NCBI RefSeq assembly: GCF_030645335.1
Contig: NZ_JAUSNH010000044.1
Coordinates: forward strand, 1 to 44,072
DNA length: 44,072 nt
Reading direction: 5' to 3'
DNA from: Lacisediminimonas sp.
GTDB lineage: Bacteria > Pseudomonadota > Gammaproteobacteria > Burkholderiales > Burkholderiaceae_D
The notes beneath the pieces are model-generated. The model had not been told where the DNA came from, ran no database searches, and saw only the letters and a program-made list of their open reading frames with translations. Positions within the stretch are counted from its first letter, which is position 1. The number at the start of each line of letters is the position of its first letter. Positions 1-8,530 of this stretch are shown here, in pieces. Both the position numbers and the translations under genes were made by a program.

Positions 1-942
1 GCGGTTGGCGATTTCCAGCATTTCCTGTTTGCTTTCTGCGACGATCACTTCACCGAACTTGGCCCATGAAACCGAAGCGATCTCGCGGGTCGGCAGAATT
101 TGCAGAAGGCGCTCGACTTCGCGGATAGTCTCCCGGGCCAGTTTTTCCGAGGTCGTCAGCAACACCGCCGGCGAATCCGGGCCATGTTCGGCCTGGCCGA
201 GCAGATCGGTGGCGCACATTTCACCGTCCACCGTGTCGTCGGCGATCACCAGCGTCTCCGTCGGACCGGCGAACAGGTCGATGCCCACGCGCCCGAACAG
301 CTGGCGCTTGGCCTCGGCCACAAAGGCATTGCCCGGTCCCACCAGGATATCCACCGGCTTGATGCTGGCAGTACCAATTGCCATCGCCGCCACCGCCTGG
401 ATGCCGCCCAGGCAATAGATCTCGTCGGCGCCGGCCATGTGCTGCGCCGCCACCACCGCTGGCGCCGGCTTGCCCAGGAAGGGTGGCGCGCAGGTGATGA
501 TTCGCGGCACGCCGGCCACCTTGGCGGTGATCACCGACATGTGGGCGCTGGCCAGCAGCGGATATTTGCCGCCCGGGACATAGCAACCGGCCGCATTGAT
601 CGGGATATTCTTGTGCCCGAGGATCACGCCCGGCAGGGTTTCTATTTCCAGATCCTGGATGCATGCGCGCTGGTGGCGGGCAAAATTGCGGACCTGGGTC
701 TGCGCGAATTCAATATCCTGCAAATTCTTGTCCGACAACTGGGACAGGCAATCATCGATCTCTGCCTTGCTCAGCCGGTAGTCGTCGCGGTCGACCTTGT
801 CGAACTTGCGGGAGAGTTCGCGCACAGCGGTGTCCCCGCGCGCCTCGATGTCCGCCAGGATAGTTTCGACCGTATCCCGCACGTCTTTTGCGACCTTTTT
901 TGCTACTGCGGCTTCGCCGCCTTTTTTCAACCAGATTGCCAT
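1..942 (-). CDS. HisD-superfamily NAD-dependent alcohol dehydrogenase, HpsN-like (3' end outside window)
   Basis: The frame is open from an ATG at 942 to the window edge, giving about 314 residues without the C-terminus. A clear AGGAG lies 7-8 bases upstream of the ATG. Recognisable HisD landmarks are [18 protein letters not shown] near residue 120, the glycine-rich [18 protein letters not shown] and [11 protein letters not shown], and the [10 protein letters not shown] segment that holds metal-site Gln/His in HisD. The family oxidises a primary alcohol to a carboxylate in two NAD-dependent steps. The wording around GCYVPGGKY and LPGV.LG resembles, from memory, HpsN (R-sulfopropanediol 3-dehydrogenase) and other catabolic members rather than histidine-pathway HisD, and no his genes are nearby. 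It is the last visible gene of a catabolic train with transporters, SDRs and a sulfatase, which fits oxidation of an imported alcohol. The exact substrate is unknown. The HisD superfamily call is secure; the HpsN-like reading is moderate. Confidence 0.85.
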   Translation of the reverse strand, partial: MAIWLKKGGEAAVAKKVAKDVRDTVETILADIEARGDTAVRELSRKFDKVDRDDYRLSKAEIDDCLSQLSDKNLQDIEFAQTQVRNFARHQRACIQDLEIETLPGVILGHKNIPINAAGCYVPGGKYPLLASAHMSVITAKVAGVPRIITCAPPFLGKPAPAVVAAQHMAGADEIYCLGGIQAVAAMAIGTASIKPVDILVGPGNAFVAEAKRQLFGRVGIDLFAGPTETLVIADDTVDGEMCATDLLGQAEHGPDSPAVLLTTSEKLARETIREVERLLQILPTREIASVSWAKFGEVIVAESKQEMLEIANR

Positions 943-1050
943 GTCGGCTCCTTTCCAATAACTCGAAGATCCTGCTTTACCCGTTCATCCCGTTTTGCCG
1001 GCGCTCGCTCACGCGCTGGCAAACTGCATTGCCGCACAAGACTTGTATCT

Positions 1051-1073
1051 CCTGCCCGGACGCGCCGGGCAGG
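1051..1073. other. intergenic hairpin between the binding-protein gene and the HisD-like gene
   Basis: A perfect 9-bp inverted repeat (arms 1051-1059 and 1065-1073) with a 5-base loop lies just after the stop of the binding-protein gene on the minus strand, before the HisD-like gene. It is GC-rich but has no T-run after it. An mRNA-stabilising or partial attenuation hairpin is more likely than a strong terminator; such hairpins often follow binding-protein genes that need high expression. Confidence 0.4.
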
Positions 1074-1090
1074 ACCGTGCCCATAAACCC

Positions 1091-2116
1091 TTATTTCGCC
1101 AGGCCCAGCGAACGCTCGGCCCGGTCGAGGAAACTGTAATCAAGGTATTTGCCGATCCAGCCATCCGTATCCTTGACCAGTTCCGCCGGAATCTTGCCCT
1201 GCTTGGCGATGGTGTTCATCAGGATGCGAAATGAGGGCATGTCGACCCGCGGATCGTTCAGGATCACGGAGTCGAGCGCGCTCATGATGACCGGCGTGGC
1301 TTTGGGGTCGCCCATCTTCTTGACGATGATCTCGGCGATTTTTTCCTTTGGATTGTTCTTGGTGTACTCGATGCCCCGGCGGATGGCGCGCACGAAGCCA
1401 TAGACCAGCTCCGGGTTTTCCTTGGCGAGCTTGGTCTGCACGATCATTTCCAGGCTCTCCACATTTTTGATCGGCGGCAGTTGCGCGATGTAATGCAGCT
1501 TGGGGTTCTGTGCGATCGCCATTGCAGAGGCCGGCTCCCAGCCGATGTAGGCATCGACCTCGCCCTTTTCCACCATCACCGCGATGTCAGTGATCTTGCC
1601 GAACACCCGCTGGAATTTCAGGTTCTGGCTTTGCTCGGCGTAAGAGAGCACGGCATCATGCGTGGTGCCCAGGCCGGGCACGCCGACTTTCTTGCCGTTC
1701 AGATCGGCATAGGACTTGTATTTCTTCAAGCCCACCAGCGCGGAATTGCCCTTGGTCAGCGAGACCACCATCTTGAAGTCGCCGCCACGCGCGGCAAATT
1801 GCATGAACGGTGCAACGGCGGCCATCACCGCGTCGAGCGAACCGTTGGCGAATTCAAGCAAGGCGGCCGGCCCATTGGCATAGGTCTTGCGCTCGATCCG
1901 GATGCCTTCATCGGCAAAGTAGCCCATCGCTTCGGCCACCCACACCACCGTGTAGCTCACCTCCGCGGACGGTTGGTCCGCCAGGCGGATTACTTGCAGC
2001 GGCTTGCCGGCCTGCGCGTGGGCCGGCAAGGCGATTGCCGTCGCCGACACCGCCAACAACATGCTGAGCGCGCCCGTCACCAGCCAATCCTTCTTGAATA
2101 TTGTCGTCATTGTCAT
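1091..2116 (-). CDS. ABC transporter periplasmic substrate-binding protein (SsuA/TauA/NMT1 type)
   Basis: A 341-residue protein. Its N-terminal signal peptide has Lys at 9-10, then a hydrophobic run to about residue 34, with AHA|QA as a likely signal peptidase I site. The mature part fits the NMT1/THI5-like fold of aliphatic sulfonate, taurine, nitrate and thiamine-precursor binding proteins: an early AEAMGYFADEGIRIE segment, a GSLDAVMAAVAPFMQFAARG segment, and the hinge-region DLNGKKVGVPGLGTTHDAV. It sits downstream of an ATPase (2206) and a permease (3039) gene on the same strand, so the three make a complete importer for the catabolic gene train. The ligand cannot be read from sequence. 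The sulfatase and HpsN-like dehydrogenase in the same train make a sulfonate or organosulfate plausible, but this is inference. Confidence 0.9.
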   Translation of the reverse strand: MTMTTIFKKDWLVTGALSMLLAVSATAIALPAHAQAGKPLQVIRLADQPSAEVSYTVVWVAEAMGYFADEGIRIERKTYANGPAALLEFANGSLDAVMAAVAPFMQFAARGGDFKMVVSLTKGNSALVGLKKYKSYADLNGKKVGVPGLGTTHDAVLSYAEQSQNLKFQRVFGKITDIAVMVEKGEVDAYIGWEPASAMAIAQNPKLHYIAQLPPIKNVESLEMIVQTKLAKENPELVYGFVRAIRRGIEYTKNNPKEKIAEIIVKKMGDPKATPVIMSALDSVILNDPRVDMPSFRILMNTIAKQGKIPAELVKDTDGWIGKYLDYSFLDRAERSLGLAK

Positions 2117-2205
2117 CTCCTGGTTTATTTGTTATTTCGGTTGTACTGCGCCTGTCCGTGCTGGTTGATCTGCTTCTGGAAAATTCTTGCCGGTTGCTTG
2201 CGCTG

Positions 2206-2976
2206 TCAGGCCGCTTCGCCCTGCGGCGCGCGCGTCATATTGAGAGACTCGGCGCAGTACGTGCGCACCAGGTTGAATTCGGGGCTGAGCACATTCCTCG
2301 GGCGCGGCAGGCTGATCGGCACCGCCTCCCTGACCCGCGCCGGCTTGTTGGTCAGGATGATCACGCGATCGCCCAGGAACACCGCCTCTTCCAGGTTGTG
2401 GGTCACGAAAATCACCGTGCGCTTGCGGTGCTGCCAGATGTCGAGGATTTCCTGCTGCATTTTTTCCCGCGTGTGCTGGTCCAGGCTGACGAAGGGCTCG
2501 TCCATCAGGATCAGGTCGGCATCGGTGGCGAATGCGCGTGCGATGGCCACCCGCTGCTTCATGCCGCCCGAGATCTGGTGCGGATAGTAGTTTTCAAAAC
2601 CCTGCAGGCCGACCATCCGGATGATGTCGTCGACGATGTCCCTGACCTCATTCTTCGGCGTTTTCTTGATGTTCAGCCCGGTCGCCACGTTGTCGCGCAC
2701 GGTCAGCCACGGCAGGTTCGACGGCTCCTGGAAAACAAAGGAAATATTCTGCTTCTTCGGATCGGCCGGCACGCCGTCGATCAGGACATGGCCCTGCGAT
2801 GGCTTCATCAGTCCGGACAGGATGTCGAGCAGCGTGGTTTTGCCGCATCCGCTCTGGCCGCAGACGCACAGGAACTCGTTTTCCAGTACATCGAATTCCA
2901 CGCCGTCATGCACCAGCAAGTCGCCATAGCGATGCGATTCATTCACCCGTACCTTGATCGCTCGTTCTTGCTTCAT
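2206..2976 (-). CDS. ABC transporter ATP-binding protein (SsuB/TauB type)
   Basis: A 256-residue ATPase subunit. Walker A is GQSGCGKTT, the signature motif is [14 protein letters not shown], Walker B is LILMDEP, and the H-loop His is in VIFVTHN. This order is typical of the nitrate/sulfonate/taurine ATPase group. The frame stays open to a possible start at 3057, but that would overlap the permease gene. The ATG at 2976 has GGAGGGG directly upstream at good spacing, so the shorter form is preferred. Together with the permease (3039-3899) and binding protein (1091-2116) it forms an importer; it acts on the cytoplasmic face of the inner membrane. Confidence 0.92.
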   Translation of the reverse strand: MKQERAIKVRVNESHRYGDLLVHDGVEFDVLENEFLCVCGQSGCGKTTLLDILSGLMKPSQGHVLIDGVPADPKKQNISFVFQEPSNLPWLTVRDNVATGLNIKKTPKNEVRDIVDDIIRMVGLQGFENYYPHQISGGMKQRVAIARAFATDADLILMDEPFVSLDQHTREKMQQEILDIWQHRKRTVIFVTHNLEEAVFLGDRVIILTNKPARVREAVPISLPRPRNVLSPEFNLVRTYCAESLNMTRAPQGEAA

Positions 2977-3038
2977 TTCCCCTCCGGATGTCCGTGTTGT
3001 GCTGATCGATGCATCGTCCCGCGCTATGCCGCCCGGCA

Positions 3039-3899
3039 TCACAGCGTCACCTGCCAACGCCAGCGGAACAGGCGCTTTTCAAGCAGCAGCAATATTTCGT
3101 TGAGAGCGAATCCGATTGCGCCAATCAGCAGCATGCCGACGATGACTTCCGGAATCTTCAGCAGCTCGGCATAGTCGACCATCATCCGGCCGAGTCCGAC
3201 GCCGGTGCCGCCGGTCAGCTCGGCGGCGACGATGGTCAGCCACGCCGCGCCCATTGCCACCCGCATGCCGCCCAGCACATCGGGCAATACGGTGGGAATC
3301 ACCACATGCGCCAGGATCTGGAACTTGCTGGCGCCATGCACCATGAAGACTTTGCGGTGGATCGGCTCCACCCGCGACACACCGACATGCGTGGCCGTAT
3401 AGATCGGAAAGAACGCACCGAGGAAAATCAGGAACGCAAAGCGCGTCGTGCCGGCAAAGAAAATGATCGCCAGCGGAATCCAGGCAATCGGCGGAATGAA
3501 GCGAAAGGGCTCGACGATGGCGCGGGTAGAAACGTACAGCGGCCGGTTCAAGCCCATCAACAGACCCACCGGCACCCCCAGGATGACGGCAAAGCTGAAA
3601 CCCACCATGACCCGGTACAGGCTGCTCCAGCTATGCGTCCACAGCGAGTTGCCGCTGGTGTCGCCTTCGGCGGCGAGATGGATGAACGCCGTCAGGATCT
3701 TGTCCGGTGACGGAAAGAACGGCGACGCAACCATCAACGAAAGCAGGTGCCAGGCGACCAGCGCGCCGGCAACGGAGACCAGGTTGTAGAACACGGGCTT
3801 GCTTGCCAGCAGGAAGGCGCTCTTTGCCCGGGCCTTTGCCGCACCGCTGGTGGACAGCGGGCTGGCCTGCGCTACGGCTTGATTCATTTTCACATCCAT
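3039..3899 (-). CDS. ABC transporter permease (SsuC/TauC type)
   Basis: A 286-residue inner-membrane protein of the BPD_transp_1 family. After a polar N-terminus of about 30 residues there are about six hydrophobic segments. The EAA-loop region that docks with the ATPase lies around the FQILAHVVIPTVLPDVLGGM stretch. The segment FRFIPPIAWIPLAIIFF is characteristic of the sulfonate/taurine/nitrate permeases. The ATG at 3899 has GGAG 7 bases upstream; a second in-frame ATG four codons later is less well placed. It lies between the SDR gene (3972) and the ATPase gene (2206) on the same strand. Confidence 0.9.
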   Translation of the reverse strand: MDVKMNQAVAQASPLSTSGAAKARAKSAFLLASKPVFYNLVSVAGALVAWHLLSLMVASPFFPSPDKILTAFIHLAAEGDTSGNSLWTHSWSSLYRVMVGFSFAVILGVPVGLLMGLNRPLYVSTRAIVEPFRFIPPIAWIPLAIIFFAGTTRFAFLIFLGAFFPIYTATHVGVSRVEPIHRKVFMVHGASKFQILAHVVIPTVLPDVLGGMRVAMGAAWLTIVAAELTGGTGVGLGRMMVDYAELLKIPEVIVGMLLIGAIGFALNEILLLLEKRLFRWRWQVTL

Positions 3900-3971
3900 G
3901 AAAGATCTCCGATCCTTGCAATGCGAATTCGCCCTGGCGCCGACCTGGCGGGGGCGGGGCCTGCTGGCTGA

Positions 3972-4703
3972 TTACAGTTCACGGCGGGCCAGGCTGAAGG
4001 TCTGTCCGGTGGGCCCGGTAGCGGGCTGGGTCGCCATGAATAGTGCCATTGGCACCACGTCTTCCGGCTGCTTCAGCCATTCGCTGCCAGCGCCGAGCGT
4101 GCCTTCCCGGCCCTTGATGAAGTCGGTCATGACCGGCCCGGGTATCAACTCGTTCACGGCAATGTTGTCGGCCACCAGCTCTTGCGACAGGATGCGCACC
4201 AGCATCCACAGGCCGGCCTTGGAGGAAGCATAGGCAGAGCGGGTCGGACCGCTGCGGTGACCCATGCCCGAGCCAATGAAAATCATCTTGCCGGCCCCGG
4301 CGCGGCGCAGCAGCGGAATGGCGGCATGCGCGGTCTGGAAAGCGCCGATCAGGTTGGTTTCGATGATTTGCTTCCACTTCATCGGATCGGACTCGGCTAC
4401 CAACTTGTTTTCGGCCGCGTCGCCGGCACAGGCGACCACGATATCGACCCGTCCGAATGCCTTGTCGGTTTCTGCGAATAACTGGGCCATGCTGGCGGTG
4501 TCGGTCACATCGGCGGGTATGCCGATGGCGCGGCCACCGGCAGCGATGATCAGTGCAACGGTTTCGTCAAGCTGTGTGGACGAACGCGACGAGCAGCAAA
4601 CCGCGGCCCCTGCCGCGGCATAGCCCAGCGCAATCGCGCGCCCGATTCCGCGTCCGCCGCCCGTGATCACCGCTACCTGGCCCTGCAATGGCTTGTCCAT
4701 CAT
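3972..4703 (-). CDS. short-chain dehydrogenase/reductase (SDR)
   Basis: A 243-residue classical SDR. The NAD(P)-binding motif TGGGRGIG is near residue 15. NAG is replaced by CAG in VVACAGDA near residue 90. The catalytic Ser is in FIGSGMGHRSG and the catalytic pair in SAYASSKAG (Tyr-x3-Lys). Its start overlaps the sulfatase stop: ATG at 4703 overlaps TGA by four bases, and a second ATG at 4700 is better spaced from the AAGGAG at the sulfatase 3' end, so either start is possible. The overlap implies translational coupling to the sulfatase, which suggests that it oxidises the alcohol released by desulfation. Substrate and cofactor preference are not determined. Confidence 0.88.
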   Translation of the reverse strand: MMDKPLQGQVAVITGGGRGIGRAIALGYAAAGAAVCCSSRSSTQLDETVALIIAAGGRAIGIPADVTDTASMAQLFAETDKAFGRVDIVVACAGDAAENKLVAESDPMKWKQIIETNLIGAFQTAHAAIPLLRRAGAGKMIFIGSGMGHRSGPTRSAYASSKAGLWMLVRILSQELVADNIAVNELIPGPVMTDFIKGREGTLGAGSEWLKQPEDVVPMALFMATQPATGPTGQTFSLARREL

Positions 4704-6952
4704 TGCTCCTTGAGCACGGTTGCGTAGGCGGCGCCGGTCGGCGCATCCGATTCGAGCTCCAGGTCCACTGAAACCCGTAGCGACGATCCGGTAAAGCAGA
4801 ACGGCCGCTCATAAGAAAAACTGACTGGCGCACCGGCGTCGAGACCGCAATTCAGGCCCGCCGTCGTGCCATGCGTGGGCCAGGTGCGTGGTATCGCCAA
4901 TGGTCCGGCCTGGCTCGACCCCGCAGTGAGCCAGACCTGGCCGGCGTTCTTGCCGCTGCGCTCGAAACGCAGCGTGACGGTGTGCTTGCCAGGGCCAGGT
5001 GTGAAGTCCAGCGCCAGCTCGTGCTTGAGCGATTCGGAATACACGTATTCGTAGCGAACCTTGCCGTTCTTCAGGTACAGCACGAAGCCGCCGAAGTGGC
5101 TGCCCCAGGCCAGCAGCACGCCCTCCGGCTGCACGCCCCGCGCTACCTCGAACTCGGCCTGCACCGTGTAGCTGCGGTCGGTAATATCCGGTGAGGCCAG
5201 CCGATCGATGCGCGACATGTCGCCGTGGAATTCGTAATGTCGGGTCGGCCCTTCCTTGAGCCGTTCCGCCGCCCGCTCCCAGTCGCGGTCGTCGAGCGGC
5301 AATACATCCATTTCGCGCGCTTGCTGCCACCACAAGTCGACCAGTTCCCGTAACTTGGCCGGCTCCTTGGCCGACAGGTCGACAATCTCGGCATAGTCTT
5401 GTTCGAGGTGGTACAGCTCCCACTCATCGCTTTCGAAATCATTGCCTTTCGGATGGCGCGCCACCGCTTTCCAGCCGCGATGCCAGATGGCGCGGTCGCC
5501 GAGCAATTCGAACAATTGGGTATGTTTGGTCGTGGGCGCGTCCGATTGCGCCAGCGTGTAGGCCATGCTGGTGCCGTGTATCGGCAATTGCGCGACGCCG
5601 CGGAATTCAGCAGGCGCCTGGATGTCGAGGATGTCGTACAGCGTCGGTGCAATGTCCGTGACATGGTGGTACTGATGGCGCAGCGCGCCTGGCGTTGCGA
5701 TTTGTCCCGGCCAGTTCATGATCAGCGGTGCGCGCACGCCGCCGCCGTGGGCGCCTTTCTTGTACCACTTCAATGGTGTGTTCGAGACTTGCGCCCAGCC
5801 GGTCGGATAGTGGTTGTACGCCATCTCGCTGCCGATCTGGTCCAGCCGCGCCAGCCCGACCGACGGATCTTCCTTCTCGTACACCATGTGCTTGCGCAGG
5901 TTGATCGCGCCGGTGGGCCCGCCTTCCGCACTGGCGCCGTTGTCCGACAGCAGTACGATCAGGGTATTGTCGAGCTGGCCGATGGTGTCCAGATGGTCGA
6001 CCAGCCGGCCGATTTCATGGTCGGTGTGCTCCAGGAAGCCGGCATAGGTTTCCTGCAACCGCGCGAACAGTTTCTTGTGATCCCCGGGCAGCGCTTCCCA
6101 CGGCTCGACGCCGGGGTTGAGCGGCGCCAGCGTGGTATTGGGCGGCACCACGCCCAGCAGGAGCTGCTTCTTCAGGCGCTCGGCGCGGATACCGTCCCAG
6201 CCGCCGTCATAACGGCCCTTGTAGCGGTCGATATATTCCTGCGGCACGTGATGCGGCCAATGGCAGGCGCCAAAAGCGAGATAGACGAAAAACGGCCTGC
6301 CATGCGCCGACGAAACATGATCCCGCACGTCCGACAGCGCATGGTCCACCAGATCGGTGCTGAGATGGTATTGCTCGGGCTTTTGCAGCTGGATCGGCCG
6401 GTTGTCCTGGCACAGTTCCGGGTTCCACTGGTCTGTCAGCGCACCATGGAAGCCATACCAGCGATTGAAGCCCTTGCCGATCGGCCAGTTGTCATGCGGT
6501 CCGGCAGCGCCGTAGTCGGCGATATTGGTCAGGTGCCACTTGCCGATCGCGTAGCTGGAGTAGGCATGCGGCGCCAGTACTTCCGGCACGGTCGCCGCCC
6601 GGCTCGACAATTGGCCGCTGTAGCCGGGAAAGCCGCTCGACCACTCCGCGATAATGCCCACCCCCACCGAATGCGAATTGCGGCCCGTCAGCAGGCAGGC
6701 CCGCGTTGGCGAACACATCGACGTCACATTGAAGTTGGTGTACTGCGCGCCCTTGGCGGCCAGCGCATCCATGCGCGGCGTCGCGATCTCGGAACCGTAG
6801 CAACCGATGTCGGAAAAGCCGACATCGTCAAGCACGATGAAAACGATATTCGGCGCGTTCTCCGGCGCGGCCGGCTTGTCCGGCCACGACGGCACCGAAT
6901 CCTTGTAGGTCTTGCCGATACTTCCCTTGAATCCGTCTTTGCGACTGGCCAT
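4700..6952 (-). CDS. type I sulfatase (arylsulfatase-like, formylglycine type), cytoplasmic
   Basis: A 750-residue alkaline-phosphatase-superfamily sulfatase. The N-terminal core starts NIVFIVLDDVGFSDIG with the metal-binding Asp pair at about 42-43. The sulfatase signature is C80-S-P-T-R84, whose Cys would be converted to formylglycine. LLSDNGAS in the middle supplies further metal ligands. The last 200 residues form a separate C-terminal domain like that of the long bacterial arylsulfatases. No signal peptide is visible, so it should act in the cytoplasm on an imported sulfate ester. The frame extends to an ATG at 6994 that overlaps the previous stop, but the ATG at 6952 has a good GGAGAGGA ribosome-binding site and is preferred. 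No formylglycine-generating enzyme gene is in the window. The family call is strong; the substrate (aryl or alkyl) is open. Confidence 0.93.
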   Translation of the reverse strand: MASRKDGFKGSIGKTYKDSVPSWPDKPAAPENAPNIVFIVLDDVGFSDIGCYGSEIATPRMDALAAKGAQYTNFNVTSMCSPTRACLLTGRNSHSVGVGIIAEWSSGFPGYSGQLSSRAATVPEVLAPHAYSSYAIGKWHLTNIADYGAAGPHDNWPIGKGFNRWYGFHGALTDQWNPELCQDNRPIQLQKPEQYHLSTDLVDHALSDVRDHVSSAHGRPFFVYLAFGACHWPHHVPQEYIDRYKGRYDGGWDGIRAERLKKQLLLGVVPPNTTLAPLNPGVEPWEALPGDHKKLFARLQETYAGFLEHTDHEIGRLVDHLDTIGQLDNTLIVLLSDNGASAEGGPTGAINLRKHMVYEKEDPSVGLARLDQIGSEMAYNHYPTGWAQVSNTPLKWYKKGAHGGGVRAPLIMNWPGQIATPGALRHQYHHVTDIAPTLYDILDIQAPAEFRGVAQLPIHGTSMAYTLAQSDAPTTKHTQLFELLGDRAIWHRGWKAVARHPKGNDFESDEWELYHLEQDYAEIVDLSAKEPAKLRELVDLWWQQAREMDVLPLDDRDWERAAERLKEGPTRHYEFHGDMSRIDRLASPDITDRSYTVQAEFEVARGVQPEGVLLAWGSHFGGFVLYLKNGKVRYEYVYSESLKHELALDFTPGPGKHTVTLRFERSGKNAGQVWLTAGSSQAGPLAIPRTWPTHGTTAGLNCGLDAGAPVSFSYERPFCFTGSSLRVSVDLELESDAPTGAAYATVLKEQ

Positions 6953-6990
6953 CTGGTTTCCTCTCCGGATAATTGAATCGGTCTTGCGGG

Positions 6991-8472
6991 TCATGCCCCG
7001 CCGAGCCAGATCTTGCTGTAGCGGCGCTCCGCCAGTTCGCGCATCAGCCGCACCAGCGGCGCTTCGAACTCATAGGTGGTTTTCATCGGGCCGGCGGCCA
7101 GCATCTCGCCGACCTGGTTGCCGGCGTACATGAAGCGCAGCACGCGCTCGTCGTCGCTCATGTTGGGATGCTGGGCGCGCAGCTTGTGCAGCGCCGGCGC
7201 CAGCGGTTCGGATTTGAGCGCAATGCGTTGTGAACCGTTCTCGACAATTTTGTCCATCACCGCCGGATCGACCGGCGACAATAGTTTGCCGTAATAGCCC
7301 AGCGCATATTTCTTCACCTCGTCCGGCACGATCTTGTAGCGCTCGCCGTGCAGCACATTCATCACCGCTTGGGTGCCGACGAACTGTGCGAAGGGCGTGA
7401 TCAGGATCGGATAGCCGAGTTCCTTGCGCACCCGTGCGCATTCCTCCAGAACTTCCTGGTACTTGTGCGACATGCCCAGCTCCTGCAACTGAACCCGGAA
7501 GTTGGCCATCATGCCGCCCGGCAGCTGGTGCTCGTAATGGAAGGCGTCGTATTCCTGTACCTGGCCCAAGGGCTTGCCTTCCTGCTCGGCGACGCGGCGG
7601 AAGTGTTCTCCGACGCGCCCGATCAGTGCGTCGTCGAGATCGACCTTGTAGCCCAGCGCCCGCAAATTGCTGGCTATGTTCTGTATGGATGGCTGGGCAT
7701 TGCCGTTTGCCAGCGGCGCAATCGAAGTGTGCACGGCGTCGGCGCCGGCCTGTATGCCTTCCAGGTACATCAGCGGCGCAATGCCGGTCATGCAGTGGCT
7801 ATGCAATTCAAGCGGAATATTGCCCATCACCTGTTTCAGGGCCGGCACCAGCGTGCGGATCCGGTCCACCGTCAGCAAGCCGCCGGCGTCCTTGATCCAG
7901 ATCGCATCGACCTTTCCGCGCTTGACCAGGTCGGTCACGGTCTTGACGTAGACCTCGTCGGTATGGACCGGCGACAGGCCATACGACACCGCACCGATGG
8001 CGCGCACCCCGAGCTTGCGGGCGGCGTTGATCGTGACCAGCATGTTGTCGACGTCATTCAAGCCGTCGAAGGTGCCGATCTCGCGAAAACCATTGGCCAC
8101 CAGCCGCTCCACCCAGAGTTCGACAATGTCGTCCGGAATGAAATCGAAGCTCATGATGCTCTTGGAGCGGGTGAACGAACTCATCGGTGTCTTTTGCAGG
8201 CGGTCGCGCATCAGGCGCACTCGCTCCCACGGATTTTCTTTCAGGTAGCGCACGCAAACATCGAACTGGATGGTGCCGGCCAGGTCGATCCGCTCGAATC
8301 CGATGTTGTCCATCATGTCGGCCACCGGCAGCATGTGCGCCGTGGTCATCCGGGTGGCCCACAGGCACTGGTGCGCATCGCGCAGCGTGGTGTCCACCAC
8401 GCCGATACTCTTTCCCTTGCCGTGCGTCGCTGTTGCGTCGCTGCTGCCTGCCTGCTGTTGCGCGTTGTTCAA
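6991..8472 (-). CDS. carboxyltransferase subunit, OadA/PycB type (biotin-dependent carboxylase)
   Basis: A 493-residue TIM-barrel carboxyltransferase of the pyruvate carboxylase / oxaloacetate decarboxylase alpha family. Visible features are DTTLRDAHQCLWATR near residue 27, the Lys of IWIKDAGGLL (equivalent to the carboxylated active-site Lys), the metal-binding HSH of LELHSHCMTG, and LPGGMMANFRVQLQELGM at the start of the conserved carboxylase domain. There is no biotin-attachment domain at the C-terminus; that part is encoded by the separate BCCP gene at 9917. With the biotin carboxylase (8531) it completes a three-subunit enzyme that would carboxylate pyruvate, 2-oxoglutarate or another 2-oxo acid, or run in reverse. 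The placement inside a sulfatase/ABC gene train suggests a dedicated catabolic role, not housekeeping anaplerosis. Confidence 0.88.
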   Translation of the reverse strand: MNNAQQQAGSSDATATHGKGKSIGVVDTTLRDAHQCLWATRMTTAHMLPVADMMDNIGFERIDLAGTIQFDVCVRYLKENPWERVRLMRDRLQKTPMSSFTRSKSIMSFDFIPDDIVELWVERLVANGFREIGTFDGLNDVDNMLVTINAARKLGVRAIGAVSYGLSPVHTDEVYVKTVTDLVKRGKVDAIWIKDAGGLLTVDRIRTLVPALKQVMGNIPLELHSHCMTGIAPLMYLEGIQAGADAVHTSIAPLANGNAQPSIQNIASNLRALGYKVDLDDALIGRVGEHFRRVAEQEGKPLGQVQEYDAFHYEHQLPGGMMANFRVQLQELGMSHKYQEVLEECARVRKELGYPILITPFAQFVGTQAVMNVLHGERYKIVPDEVKKYALGYYGKLLSPVDPAVMDKIVENGSQRIALKSEPLAPALHKLRAQHPNMSDDERVLRFMYAGNQVGEMLAAGPMKTTYEFEAPLVRLMRELAERRYSKIWLGGA

Positions 8473-8530
8473 GACATCCTCCGTTTTCTATCCTGTTGTG
8501 CTGTGTTGCTGGTGCGGCGCGCTTGCGCGC

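Noticed and set aside
1-942. Annotation as biosynthetic histidinol dehydrogenase (hisD)
   Set aside because: No other histidine genes are near, and the sequence wording and context match catabolic HpsN-like members better.
5399-6976. 525-codon plus-strand open frame opposite the sulfatase gene
   Set aside because: It lies wholly antisense to a gene with clear sulfatase motifs; its composition is Arg/Gly/Val-rich, typical of antisense frames at high GC.
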